A stretch of 64,000 nt of DNA, taken from positions 11,949,837-12,013,836 of the forward strand of contig CANTUZ010000014.1 of assembly GCA_947846985.1 (NCBI GenBank), in the 5' to 3' direction. The stretch comes from Fratercula arctica (Eukaryota > Chordata > Aves > Charadriiformes > Alcidae). This document shows, piece by piece, positions 13,601-22,209 of the stretch (within the stretch, counting starts at the first letter, position 1; every line of letters starts with the position of its first letter). The notes beneath the pieces were generated by a model. It did no database searches. It was not told the origin of the DNA and was given only the letters and a program-made list of their open reading frames with translations. Both the position numbers and the translations under genes were made by a program.

Positions 13601-16600
13601 CAGACCCCCTAATCCCCCCCCCAGGACCCCCATAACGCCCATGAGACCCCCATAAACCCCCCCAGGACCTCCATAACCCCCCCCAGACCCCCTAATCCCC
13701 CCCCAGGACCCCCCCTGGACACCCATAACTCCCCCCGATCCCGTAATTTCCCCTCAAGACCCCCATAACCACCCCCAGACCCCCTAATCCCCCCCCCCAG
13801 GACCCCCATAACCCCCATGAGACCCCCATAAACCCCCCCCAGGACCCCCATAACCACCCCCAGACCCCCTAATCCCCCCCCCCAGGACCCCCATAACCCC
13901 CATGAGACCCCCATAAACCACCCCCAGGACCCCCATAACCACCCCCAGACCCCCTAATCCCCCCCCAGGACCCCCCCCGGACACCCATACCTCCCCCCGA
14001 CCCCGTAATTTCCCCTCAAGACCCCCTTAAACCCCCCCCAGACCCCCCAATCCCCCCCCCCAGGACCCCCATAACCTCCATGAGACCCCCATAAACCCCC
14101 CCAAGACCCCCATAACCACCCCCAGACCCCTAATCCTCACCCAGGACCCCCATACCCCCCCCCAGACGCCCTAATTCCCCCCCCAGGACCCCCCCCGGAC
14201 ACCCATAACTCCCCCCGACCCCATAATTTCCCCTCAAGACCTCCTTAAACCCCCCCAGATCCCCTAATCTCCCCCCCAGGACCCCCATAACCCCCATGAG
14301 ACCCCCATAAACCCCCCCAAGACCCCCATAACCACCCCCAGACCCCCTAATCCCGCCCCCCGGACCCCCATAACCCCCATGAGATCTCCATAAACCCCCC
14401 CCAAGACCCCCATACCCCCCCAAGACCCCCTAATCCCCCCCCAGGACCCCCATAACCCCCCCCAGACCCCCTAATCCCCCCCCCCCCAGGACCCCCATAA
14501 CATCCATGACACCCCCATAAACCCCCCCCAAGACCCCCATAACCACCCCCAGACCCCCTAATCCCGCCCCCCGGACCCCCATAACCCCCCCAGACCCCCT
14601 AATCCCCCCCCCAGGACCCCCCCCGGACACCCATAACTCCCTCTGACCCCGTAATTTCCCCTCAAGACCCCCTTAAACCCCCCCAGACCCCCCAATCCCC
14701 CCCCCCAGGACCCCCATAACCCCCATGAGACCCCATAAACCCCCCCCAAGACCCCCATAACCACCCCCAGACCCCCTAATCCTCACCCAGGACCCCCATA
14801 ACCCCCCCCAGACCCCCTAATCCCCCCCCAGGATCCCCCCCGGACACCCATAACTCCCCCCGACCCCATAATTTCCCCTCAAGACCCCCTTAAACCCCCC
14901 CCAGACCCCCTAATCCCCCCCCCCGGACCCCCATAACCCCCATGAGACCCCCATAAACCCCCCCCAGGACCCCCATAACCACCCCCAGACCCCCTAATCC
15001 CCCCCCAGGACCCCCCCTGGACACCCATACCTCCCCCCGACCCTGTAATTTCCCCTCAAGACCCCCTTAAACCCCCCCCAGACCCCCTAATCCCCCCCCC
15101 TCCAGGACCCCCCATAACCCCCATGAGACCCCTATAAACCCCCCCCAAGACCCCCACCCCCCCCCCCCCAGACCCCCTAATGCGCCCCCCGGACCCCCAT
15201 AACCCCCATGAGACCCCCATAAACCCCCCCCAAGAACCCCCCAAAACCCCCCCAGACCCCCTAATCCTCCCCCAGGACCCCCATAACCCCCCCCCAGACC
15301 CCCCAATCCCCGCCCCCCAGGACCCCCATAAGCCCCTCCCAGTCCCTCCCAGTCCCTCCCAGTCCCCCGTCCCCCCCACCTTGGCGCAGAGCCAGTCCTC
15401 GTTGATCTTGGGCTTGGGGTCGCTGTAGTGGAGGGAGACGCGCTGCCCCAGCAGGCTCAGTCCCTGCTGCGCGGGGGAAGGACACGCGCTCGCACCAGGG
15501 CTCGCACCAGGGCTGGCACGAGGGGGGCACCAGGGGGGCACCAAGGGGGGGGGGGCACCGGGGCTCACGGAAGGGCTGACAGGGGGGCACCAGAGCTCGC
15601 ACGAGGGCTCGCACGAGGGGGGGCACCAGGGGACACAAGGGCTGGCACCAGGGGGGCACCAGGGCTCACACAAGGTCTCATGGGGGGGCACCAGGGCTTG
15701 CACGAGGGCTCATGGGGGGGGCCCCAGGGCTCGCACGACGGCTCACACGAGGGCTTGCATGAGGCAGACCCGAGGGGGACACCAGGGCTTGCACGAGGGC
15801 TCGCACTAAGGATCACACCAAGGCTCGCACGAGGGCTCATGGGGGGGGGGCACCAGGGCTCGCACGAGGACTTGCACAAGGTGGGCAGGAGGGCTCGCAC
15901 GACGGCGCGTGAAGGCTCACATCAGCGCTCGCACGAGGGGGCACGAGGGCTCGTACAAGCAGCCACGAAGGCTCGCACCAGGGCTTGCACCAGGGTTCGT
16001 ACCATGAAGGCTCGCACGAGGGCTCGCACAAAGGTTTTGCACCAGAGCTCACACGGGGGGGGGGGGCATGAGGGCTCGCACCAGGGCTCACCCCCACCCT
16101 CACATGGCTTTTGCACAAGGGCTCGCACCAGGGCTCGCACGAGGGCTCATACAAGGGCTAACAGCAAGAGGCACGAGGGCTCGCACGAGGGTTTGCGCTG
16201 GGGGGCATCAGGGCTCACAAAGGGCTCGCACGAGGGCGTCACTCCAGGCCTTGCACGAGATGCCACAGGGCCTTGCACAAGGGCTTGCACCAGGGTTCAC
16301 ACCAGGAGGCACCAGGGCTTGCACGAGAGCACATGAGGCTTCCCACCAAACTTGCACGAGGGCTCACACGGGGCTCGCACCAGGGCTCGCACCAGGGGGC
16401 ACGAGGGCTCGCACCGGGGCTTGCACCCCCCCCCCCACATCCCTCGCACCAGGGCTCGCACCAGGGCTCACACGCGGGGTCACGAGGGTTTCACGAGGGC
16501 TCACACCCGCCCTCACACTGGGCCTTGCACAAGAGCACGCCCGGGCTTGTAGCAGGGCTCGCACGAGGGTGCACAAGCGTCTCACAGCTCTCGCATGAGG

Positions 16601-19600
16601 GTGCACAAGAGCTCACGAGGGCCACAGGAGGGTCTTACACGAGGGTCCCACGTGAAGAACAAGCAGGGGTCCTGTCGCACAAGGGTCTCGCACGAGGGTG
16701 CACAGGGGTCTCGCACAAGGGTCTCGCACGAGGGTCTCGCACGAGGGTGCACAAGAGTCTTGCACAAGGGTCTCGCACAAGGGTTGTGCACAACGGTCTC
16801 ACACGAGGGGCTCGCACAAGGGTGACACCGCGAACAAGAAAACGACGACCCAGCCGTCCGGGCCACCAGTACGGACCATTAAATCCCCATTTAACACCCG
16901 CAGAAAGGACCCAGGCATCGGGGGGGGGGGTCCCCAGGATCCAAACACCCCCCCCACACACCCCCCCCCCCCCCACCCCGTCGTGCAAGAGGGACCTGGT
17001 TGGCGTCCATCCACCGCGCCGCGTCCTGCAGGTGGTGGAACTCCACGAAGGCGAAGCCGCGGCTCTGACCTGGAAACGGGGGGGGGGGAGGGGGGGGGGG
17101 TGTCAGGGAGAGCACCCATGGGTGCCCCCCCCCCGCCCCCCAGTCTGGGGTATGGGTGTCCCTTGGGAGCCAATGGGGTGGGGATGGGCACCCATGGGTG
17201 CTCCTGGGACCCCCAAAGAAGGATACAGGCACCCATGGGTGCTCCTTGGACCCCCTTGGGGTGGGGATGGGCACCCACGGGTGCTCCTGGGACCCCCAAA
17301 GAAGGATACAGGCACCCATGGGTGCTCCTTGGACCCCCTTGGGGTGGGGATGGGCACCCATGGGTGCTCCTGAGACCCCCACGTTTGGGTACAGGCACCT
17401 AAAGGGGCTCCTGGGACTCCCCAGAACACCTTGGGGTGAGGATGGGCACCCATGGGTGGTCCTGGAATCCCCCAGTAAGGGATGGATGCCCCCTGGGAGC
17501 CCCTGGGCTGGGTATAGACACCTATGGGTGCTCCTAGGATCCCCCCAGGACACCTTGGGCTGGATACAAGCACCCACGGGTACTCCTGGGACCTCCCTAA
17601 ACTGAGTATGGGCACCCATGGGTGCTTCTGGAACCCCCCTGGGACCCTCTATGTAGGCTATAAGCCTCTAGGGATGCTCCTGGGACCCCCTAGATAGGAC
17701 ATGGGCACCCCTGGGTGTCCCCTGGGTAGGGCACAGCACCCCTGGGTGCTCCTGAGGGCAGGACCAGCACCCCCAGGTGCTGCCCAATGCAGCTCTGGCA
17801 CCCCCGGGTGCCCCTCGGGCAGAAGACAGGCACCCCTGGGTGCCCCCAGGCAATGGGATTGGCACCCCTGGGTGCCCCTGGGGAGGGGACCAGCACCCCT
17901 GGGTGCTCCTGGGGAAGGGACCGGCACCCCTGGGTGCCCCTTGGGCAGGAGACAGGCACCCCTGGGTGCCCCCGGGGAGAGGACTGGCACCCCTGGGTGC
18001 TCCCTGGGCTGTGGGTCAGCACCCCTGGGTGCTCCTAGGCAGGGGGTGGGCACCCCTGGGTGCCCCCAGGTATGGGCCTGGCACCCCTGGGTGCCCCCAA
18101 GGCATGGGAGCAGCACCCCTGGGTGCTCCTGGGGAGGGGGATGGGCACCCCTGGGTGCCCCCGGGAAAGAGGACCAGCACCCCTGGGTGCTCCTAGAGCT
18201 AGAACCGGCACCCCTGGGTGCTCCTGGGGCTGGGTCAGCACCCCTGGGTGCTCCTGGGGAGGGGACTGGCACCCCTGGGTGCCCCCGAGGAACAGGACCA
18301 GCACCCCTGGGTGCTCCTAGAGAGGGGATGGGCACCCCTGGGTGCCCCCTAAGTGCGGCGCAGCACCCCTGGGTGCTCCCTAGGGACAAGACCGGCACCC
18401 CTGGGTGCCCCCGGGGAGATGACAGGCACCCCTGGGTGCCCCCCAAGCCTGGCACAGCGCCCCTGAGTGCTCCCGGGGAGGCGACGGGCATCCCTGGGTG
18501 CTCCTAGGTATGGGAACAGCACCCCTGGGTGCTCCCTGGGAATGGGATTGGCACCTCTGGGTGCCCCTGGGGTGGGGACCAGCACCCCTGGGTGCCCCCT
18601 AAGTCCAGCACAGCACCCCTGGGTGCCCCTGGGGATGGAACCAGCACCCCTGGGTGCCCCCCAAGTTTGTCGCGAGCACCCCTGGCGATGAGGTTGGCAC
18701 CCCTGGGTGCCCCTAGAGATAGAACCAGCACCCCTGGGTGCCCCTAGGGAGAGGATGGGTGCCCCTGGCGTGGGGAACAGCACCCCTGGGTGCCCCTGGG
18801 GACAGGATCAGCACTGCTGGGTGTTCCCCAAGTCCTGCACAGCACCCCTGGCTGCCTCTTGGGGACAGGACCAGCACCCCTGGGTGCCCCTAGGGAGAGG
18901 ATGGGTGCCCCTGGGGGGGAAAAGGCACCCCTGGGGGGGAAAAGGCACCCCTGGGTACCCCTGGGGGACAGGACCAGCACCCTTGAGTGCCCCAAGGATG
19001 GAACCAGCACCGCTGGGTGCCCCCCGGCACGAGCACGGTGTGGATCCACTGCCCCTCCCCAGGCGGATGGGTGCCCCCCAAAAAGGGACCTGGGTGGCCC
19101 GGTGCCCCCTCACCCCTCACAAAAGGGGACTCAAACGTCCAGGTGCCCCCCCCCCCCACCCTAAAGGGGACACAGGGATCTGGGTGCCCCCCACCCACCC
19201 AAAAGGGGTCCTGGGGGTCTGGGCTCACCTGAGGACTTGTTGCGCATCAGTCGCACCTCACGGGGCTGCACCCCCTGCGCCTGCAGCTGCGCCCGGATCT
19301 GGGGGGGGAAAGGGGAGGGACACCCAGCGTCAGAGGGACCCCGGCACCCCGGGGGGGCACCCAAGCACCCAGGTGTCCGGGGAGAGCGGGGTGGCTGGGA
19401 TACCCCCAAACCCATTCACTCCTCACCCAGGAGCCCCCAAAACGGGTTGGGGGGGGACCCAGGGGATAGGGGGGACCCAGGGGAGTGGGGGGGGCACCCA
19501 GGAGTCAGGGGGCACCCAGGGGACTAGGGGGCACCCAGGCGTTTGGGGGGACCCAGGTGACCCCAAGCCCCGGCATCAGGGATGTGGGTACCCAGGAGGG

Positions 19601-20971
19601 GGCGTGGCCTTGAGGGGGAGGGGGGCGTGGCTTGATGGAAAGGGGCGGGGTTGAGACAAGGGGGCGTGGCCATGCCTCCCCAGGGCACCCTATTGGGGGA
19701 CTGAGGGGGCGTGGCCTAATGGACAGAGCGTGGCCAAGGCGAGGGGGCGTGGCTAATCCCGCCAAGAGTGGTCCTGAGGGGGTTTTAAAGGGTCAACACC
19801 CCCCCCCCCGAAAAGAGGCGGGGCTTGCGTAAGGGGGCGTGGCCAAGGCAAGAGGGCGGGGATAGACCAAGGGGGCGTGGGCAAGACAAGGGGGCGTGGC
19901 CAATCCCTCCCAGGCCAGCCCCAGGGAGCCCAAACCGCGCCCCTCCCCCCCCCCCCAAGGCTGTGGGGGGGGGGATTTAAAGGGCCAGCGCCCCCTCCCC
20001 AAAAGAGGTGGGGCTTAAAAAGGGCGTGTCCCCCCAAAAGGGGGCGTGGCTTACGTCGTTCTCGGTGGCAGCCTGGGGCAGCATGCGGAGCATGACGATG
20101 GTGCTGGCCCGCGGCTCCTCCTCGGCCGCCTCGGGCCGGTAATCCTGGTCCCGGTAGTCACCGTCGGCACCGAAGGGTAAGGTAGGGGGTGCTGGGGGGG
20201 GGTCCCGCTTCCGGGGGGGCTCCGAACCCTCGTAGGAGGCCTGCGGGGGGGGGGCGAAAAGGGGGGGGTCAGGCGTGTGGAGGGGGGACCCAGGGGTCTA
20301 GGAGGGCACCCAGGCATCCAGGAGGACCCCAGCACCCACCTCAGGGGTGACCCCAACACCTGTCCCCCCCCTACACCCCCCCCCGACCCCCATCTTAGGG
20401 GTCCCCAGTGTTTGGGGGGGGACCCAGGTATCTGGGGGAGCACCCAGGCATCCAGCACCCACCTGCGGGGAGGTCCCCGAGGCGGGGGGTCCCTCGGGGG
20501 GACCCCCGTAACCCCGATAATCCATGTCGCGATAGTCGTGATCCCGTTGGGTACGGGAACCTTCTTCGGGGGGGGTGGGGGCCCCGCCATAGCGCCCCGT
20601 CCGGTCCCCACGGCCCCCCCTGAGAGATGGGGGAAGGGCATCAGGGAGGCCCCCAAATGTCCCCACCCCCCGCTTGAGGGTCCCCAAATGTCCCCCACCC
20701 CCCCATGGTGTCCCCAAATGTCCCCAACCCCCCCCCCCAGGGGTCCCCAAATGTCCCCCACCCCCCCTAGGGGTCCCCAATGTCCCCCCCATGGCATCCC
20801 CAAATGTCCCCATCCCCCCCCCCCGGGGGTCCCCCAAAATCTTGTTCCCCCCTTGAGGGACCCCAAATGTGTGTGCCTCCCCACAGGTGGTCCCCAAATG
20901 TCACACACACACACCCCCCCCCCGCCCCCAAGTCCCCAATTTTGGCCCCCCTACCTGCGCTCGTACTCCAT
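1664..20971 (-). CDS. RBM10: RBM10, RNA-binding motif protein 10 (18 coding exons, 3' end cut off by window edge)
   Basis: Nuclear RNA-binding protein that regulates alternative splicing. Coding exons in transcript order: 20971-20955 (start, reads MEYERR across the junction), 20619-20463, 20240-20055, 19298-19229, 17069-16996, 15466-15380, 12488-12428, 11494-11339, 10424-10264, 9627-9530, 8919-8820, 8351-8146, 7627-7477, 6920-6824, 6329-6238, 4372-4205, 3267-3121, 1729-1664. Every junction is GT-AG and phase is kept throughout, giving about 698 residues. Domain order is RRM1, RanBP2 zinc finger, RRM2, OCRE, as in the family. The C2H2 finger and G-patch expected next are not in the window, so the gene continues left of base 1. 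The start was chosen because the MEYERR opening is the family N-terminus. The least conserved parts are exons 8351-8146 and 7627-7477, which are Pro/Gly-rich. The introns are almost entirely tandem repeats. Confidence 0.95.
1795..3075. repeat. C-rich CAGCACCCATAGCCCCCCC minisatellite (RBM10 intron)
   Basis: Units around CACCCCATGGCACCCATAGCC and CCCCAGCACC repeat between exons 1664-1729 and 3121-3267. A segment of about 300 bp is duplicated (compare 2200-2420 with 2500-2720). Confidence 0.9.
3284..4190. repeat. Three 139-bp tandem units plus degenerate GCACCCATGGGTGC repeats (RBM10 intron)
   Basis: Units start at 3284, 3424, 3563 and 3702 and are nearly identical over the first three. The stretch 3720-4190 keeps only the palindromic core CACCCATGGGTG at irregular spacing. 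Confidence 0.9.
4205..6329 (-). CDS. RBM10: RBM10 exons encoding the OCRE domain
   Basis: Exon 6329-6238 carries a tyrosine-rich stretch including TSGYYYDP and TGLYYDP. Exon 4372-4205 continues [20 protein letters not shown] and then a proline-rich linker and a lysine-rich [14 protein letters not shown] tail. These aromatic octamer repeats are the signature of the OCRE domain found in RBM5, RBM6 and RBM10. The linker is richer in Pro than in mammals. The intron between them is the CCAAAATTGG minisatellite. Confidence 0.92.
4425..5880. repeat. CCAAAATTGGCCCC minisatellite (RBM10 intron)
   Basis: About 75 units of 17-20 bp, typically GGGACCACCAAAATTGGCCC or GACCCCCAAAATCAGCCC, with a higher-order period visible (the block near 4540-4740 recurs near 5100-5300 and 5550). 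It lies between the two OCRE exons. Confidence 0.92.
5880..6205. repeat. Two-copy duplication of about 140-180 bp (RBM10 intron)
   Basis: The segment from 5880 (TTCCCCCCAAATACCCCC to ATTTGATTTGCGGGG) recurs diverged at 6060-6200. It abuts the exon ending at 6238. Confidence 0.75.
6335..7470. repeat. C-rich low-complexity introns flanking RBM10 exon 6824-6920
   Basis: 6335-6820 is runs of C interrupted by CCAGGACCCC and AAAA. 6925-7470 is built on TTTTGGGGTCCCCCCCC. Apart from the exon, nothing else is seen. Confidence 0.8.
7640..8145. repeat. CTATAGGGTGCCCC minisatellite (RBM10 intron)
   Basis: About 12 units of 35-40 bp with core CTATAGGGTGCCCC and CTGGGTCCCTT. The same family recurs at 9750-10250 and in UBA1 introns. 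Confidence 0.85.
8360..9525. repeat. AAGCCCCGCCCCCAGGTCC and inverted GGGGCGGGGCTT repeats (RBM10 introns)
   Basis: 8370-8800 carries C-rich units of about 18 bp. 8935-9525 carries the reverse-complement type and a two-copy unit of about 144 bp (9139-9281 and 9282-9425). These are dense Sp1-like GC boxes. Exon 8820-8919 sits between. Confidence 0.85.
9530..10424 (-). CDS. RBM10: RBM10 exons encoding RRM2
   Basis: Exons 10424-10264 and 9627-9530 encode the second RRM, about residues 270-356. The RNP2-like strand is IILRNLHP and the RNP1 is RGFAFVQL. The second exon ends in [11 protein letters not shown], the conserved end of the fold. The splice phase (0 at TIV/EAS) is intact. The intron between them (9628-10263) is a CTATAGGGTGCC-type repeat. 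Confidence 0.93.
9630..10262. repeat. CACCCTATAGAAGGGACCCAG minisatellite (RBM10 intron)
   Basis: About 17 units of 30-35 bp, related to the CTATAGGGTGCC family. The whole intron between the RRM2 exons is made of it. Confidence 0.85.
10440..11335. repeat. GTAGCCAAAGGGGTCCCTCAG repeat, then C-rich DNA (RBM10 intron)
   Basis: 10440-10920 has units of about 21-25 bp around GTAGCCAAAGGGGTCC. 10930-11335 is C-runs with ACCCCCATAA. Nothing else is seen. Confidence 0.8.
11540..12190. repeat. CCCCAAAATTGGGGGG palindromic minisatellite (RBM10 intron)
   Basis: About 28 units of 20-24 bp with a near-perfect inverted core (CCCCAAATTTGGGG-like), which can form small hairpins on either strand. Confidence 0.88.
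12428..12488 (-). CDS. RBM10: RBM10 exon encoding the RanBP2-type zinc finger core
   Basis: This 61-bp exon follows the exon at 15466-15380 in phase 0. It reads [21 protein letters not shown]. With the preceding WLCAK it makes the W-x-C-x2-C ... C-x2-C signature of a RanBP2 zinc finger, which binds single-stranded RNA in this family. The exon leaves one base for the next exon, which opens with EAEQ as in mammalian RBM10. Confidence 0.93.
12495..15375. repeat. 2.9-kb C-rich minisatellite (RBM10 intron)
   Basis: Units such as GACCCCCATAACCCCCATGA and CAGACCCCCTAATCCCCCC, with a higher-order period of roughly 250-330 bp marked by TAATTTCCCCTCAAGACC. It fills the intron between the zinc-finger exon and exon 15380-15466. 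Confidence 0.9.
15380..20240 (-). CDS. RBM10: RBM10 exons encoding RRM1
   Basis: Four exons (20240-20055, 19298-19229, 17069-16996, 15466-15380) encode the first RNA recognition motif, about residues 103-185. The RNP2-like strand is IVMLRMLP and the RNP1 octamer is RGFAFVEF, split by the intron between 19229 and 17069. The last exon ends in DWLCAK and begins the zinc finger. Its acceptor has two tandem CAGs (15466 or 15463), so one Gln may be optional. The intervening introns hold the large palindromic minisatellites described separately. Confidence 0.93.
15475..16830. repeat. GGGCTCGCACGAG minisatellite (RBM10 intron)
   Basis: More than 80 units of 13 bp, for example CAGGGCTCGCACGAGGGCTC. 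It is CpG-containing. Towards 16600 the unit becomes GGGTCTCGCACAA. It is part of the intron between exons 15466 and 16996. Confidence 0.92.
17100..19035. repeat. GCACCCMTGGGTGC palindromic minisatellite (RBM10 intron)
   Basis: 17100-17640 has GCACCCATGGGTGCTCCTGG units; 17640-19035 has about 50 units of 27-30 bp with GCACCCCTGGGTGC. Each unit carries a 6-bp inverted arm (GCACCC/GGGTGC). The array lies between the two middle RRM1 exons. Confidence 0.93.
19310..20045. repeat. Mixed GGGGGCACCCAGG and GGGGGCGTGGCC repeats (RBM10 intron)
   Basis: 19310-19570 carries GGGGGGACCCAGGGGA units. 19590-20045 carries GGGGGCGTGGCC/GGGGCGGGGCTT boxes. No exon is seen. Confidence 0.75.
20250..20945. repeat. 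C-rich GGTCCCCAAATGTCCCC repeat around RBM10 exon 20463-20619
   Basis: 20640-20935 has about 14 units of GGGTCCCCAAATGTCCCC. 20250-20460 is degenerate GACCCAGGTATCTGGG. Nothing else is seen. Confidence 0.8.
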
Positions 20972-20989
20972 GGTGGTGGCACCTGTGGG

Positions 20990-21750
20990 GGACAGCGTGA
21001 CTGGGGGGACTGGGAGGGACTGGGAGGGGGCAGGAAAAAACTGGGAGTGACTGGGAGGAGTTGGAGGGGTACTGGGAGGCATTGGGAGGCAACTGGGCAG
21101 CACTGGAAGCTACTGGGAGGCATTGAGGGACAACTGGGAGGCACTGGGAAGGATTGGGATGAGTTGGGAGGGTAACTGGGCAGGACTGGGAGGGATTGGG
21201 ATGACCTGGGGTGGCACTGGGAGGCACTGGGGGACACCTTGGAGGCACCGGGGGACACCTTGGAGGCGCCGAGGGGCACTGGGAGGGACTGGGATGACCT
21301 GGGATGGTACTGGGAGGCATTGAGGGCCAACTGGGAGGCACTGGGGGGCACTGGGAGGGACTGGAATGAACTGGTGGGGTACTGGGAGACACTGGGGGGC
21401 ACTGGGATGACCGGGGGGGGGTACTGGGAGGCACTGAGGCACAACTGGGAGGCATCGAGGGGCACCGGGAGGGACTGGGGGGGTACTGGGAGACATTGGG
21501 AGCCAACTGGGAGGTACTGGGGGACACTGGGAAGGATGGGCATGATCTAGGGTGGCACTGCGGGACAACTGGGAGGCACTGGGGGGCACTGGGAAGGACT
21601 GGGATGAACTGGTGGGGTACTAGGAGGCCCTGGGGAGCACTGGGAGGCACCGGGGGGCAACTGGAAGGGTACTGGGAAGTACCGGGAGGCCCTGGGGGGG
21701 TTACTTGTGGGGGGTCACTGGAAGGGAACTGGGACGAACTGGGACCTACC
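20990..21750. repeat. ACTGGGAGGCACTGGG minisatellite (RBM10 first intron)
   Basis: About 50 units of 14-18 bp. A close relative fills the UBA1 intron at 37660-38095. Confidence 0.88.
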
Positions 21751-21849
21751 CCAGAGGAGAATAAGGCCACGCCCCCTCATTAGCATACAAAGTCCCGCCC
21801 TCCCCCCGGCAGCCTCCAACGCCGGGTCCCGCCCCCTCACCCCCCTCTG

Positions 21850-22209
21850 GCCAATCCCCGCCTGCTCTCATGCTCCCGGTAAGCCCCGCCCCTCTCCGGT
21901 AAGCCCCGCCCCTCCCCCGGTAGGCCCCGACCTGTCCCCGTCGCTCCGCCGCCGCCGATCCCGACCCGCAAAATGGCGGCGGCCGCGCCGCGCCCGCCCC
22001 GCCCCGCGCGCCCTCGCCCGCCTCCGCCGCGCTCCCATTGGCCGCGAGACCCGCCACTCCGCGCGGCCCGCCCCTCTCATTGGTCCGCGTCGCCGGGGGG
22101 GGCAGGCGCTCCCTGGTGATTGGGTGGAGCGCGGCGGCGACGCGCTGTGATTGGTGGGAGTGGGAGGGAGGAAAATGGGGAAGGGGAAGGCGGGACTTCC
22201 GGCGGGAAG
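21850..22209. promoter_or_regulatory. Divergent CpG-island promoter of RBM10 (minus) and NDUFB11 (plus)
   Basis: About 360 bp of CpG-dense DNA separates the RBM10 leader from the NDUFB11 start codon. It contains four ATTGG (inverted CCAAT, NF-Y type) boxes at 22037, 22079, 22119 and 22150, spaced 31-42 bp. An ETS-like CTTCCGG lies just before the NDUFB11 start, and an AAGATGGCGGC YY1-like element overlaps that start. No TATA box is visible. RBM10 and NDUFB11 are also head-to-head in mammals. Confidence 0.8.
21932..21990 (-). other. RBM10: RBM10 5' untranslated first exon (approximate)
   Basis: On the minus strand a CpG-rich leader beginning near an AAAATGGCGGC motif runs to a GT donor after GGGACAG at 21932. 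The next exon (20982-20955) carries the start codon 11 bases in. The left limit is set by the splice donor; the transcription start is not defined and is placed by proximity to the promoter. Confidence 0.55.

Noticed and set aside
15475..16830. Resemblance of the regular 13-bp array to a CRISPR array
   Set aside because: There are no unique spacers and the genome is a vertebrate; it is a simple minisatellite.
16273..17373. 366-codon plus-strand frame and neighbouring Arg/Ala/Thr-rich frames
   Set aside because: A product of the 13-bp GGGCTCGCACGAG repeat, which lies antisense within an RBM10 intron.
17658..18491. Long frames on both strands in the GCACCCCTGGGTGC array
   Set aside because: Repeat-derived, with no stops because of unit length and base composition; no homology recognised.
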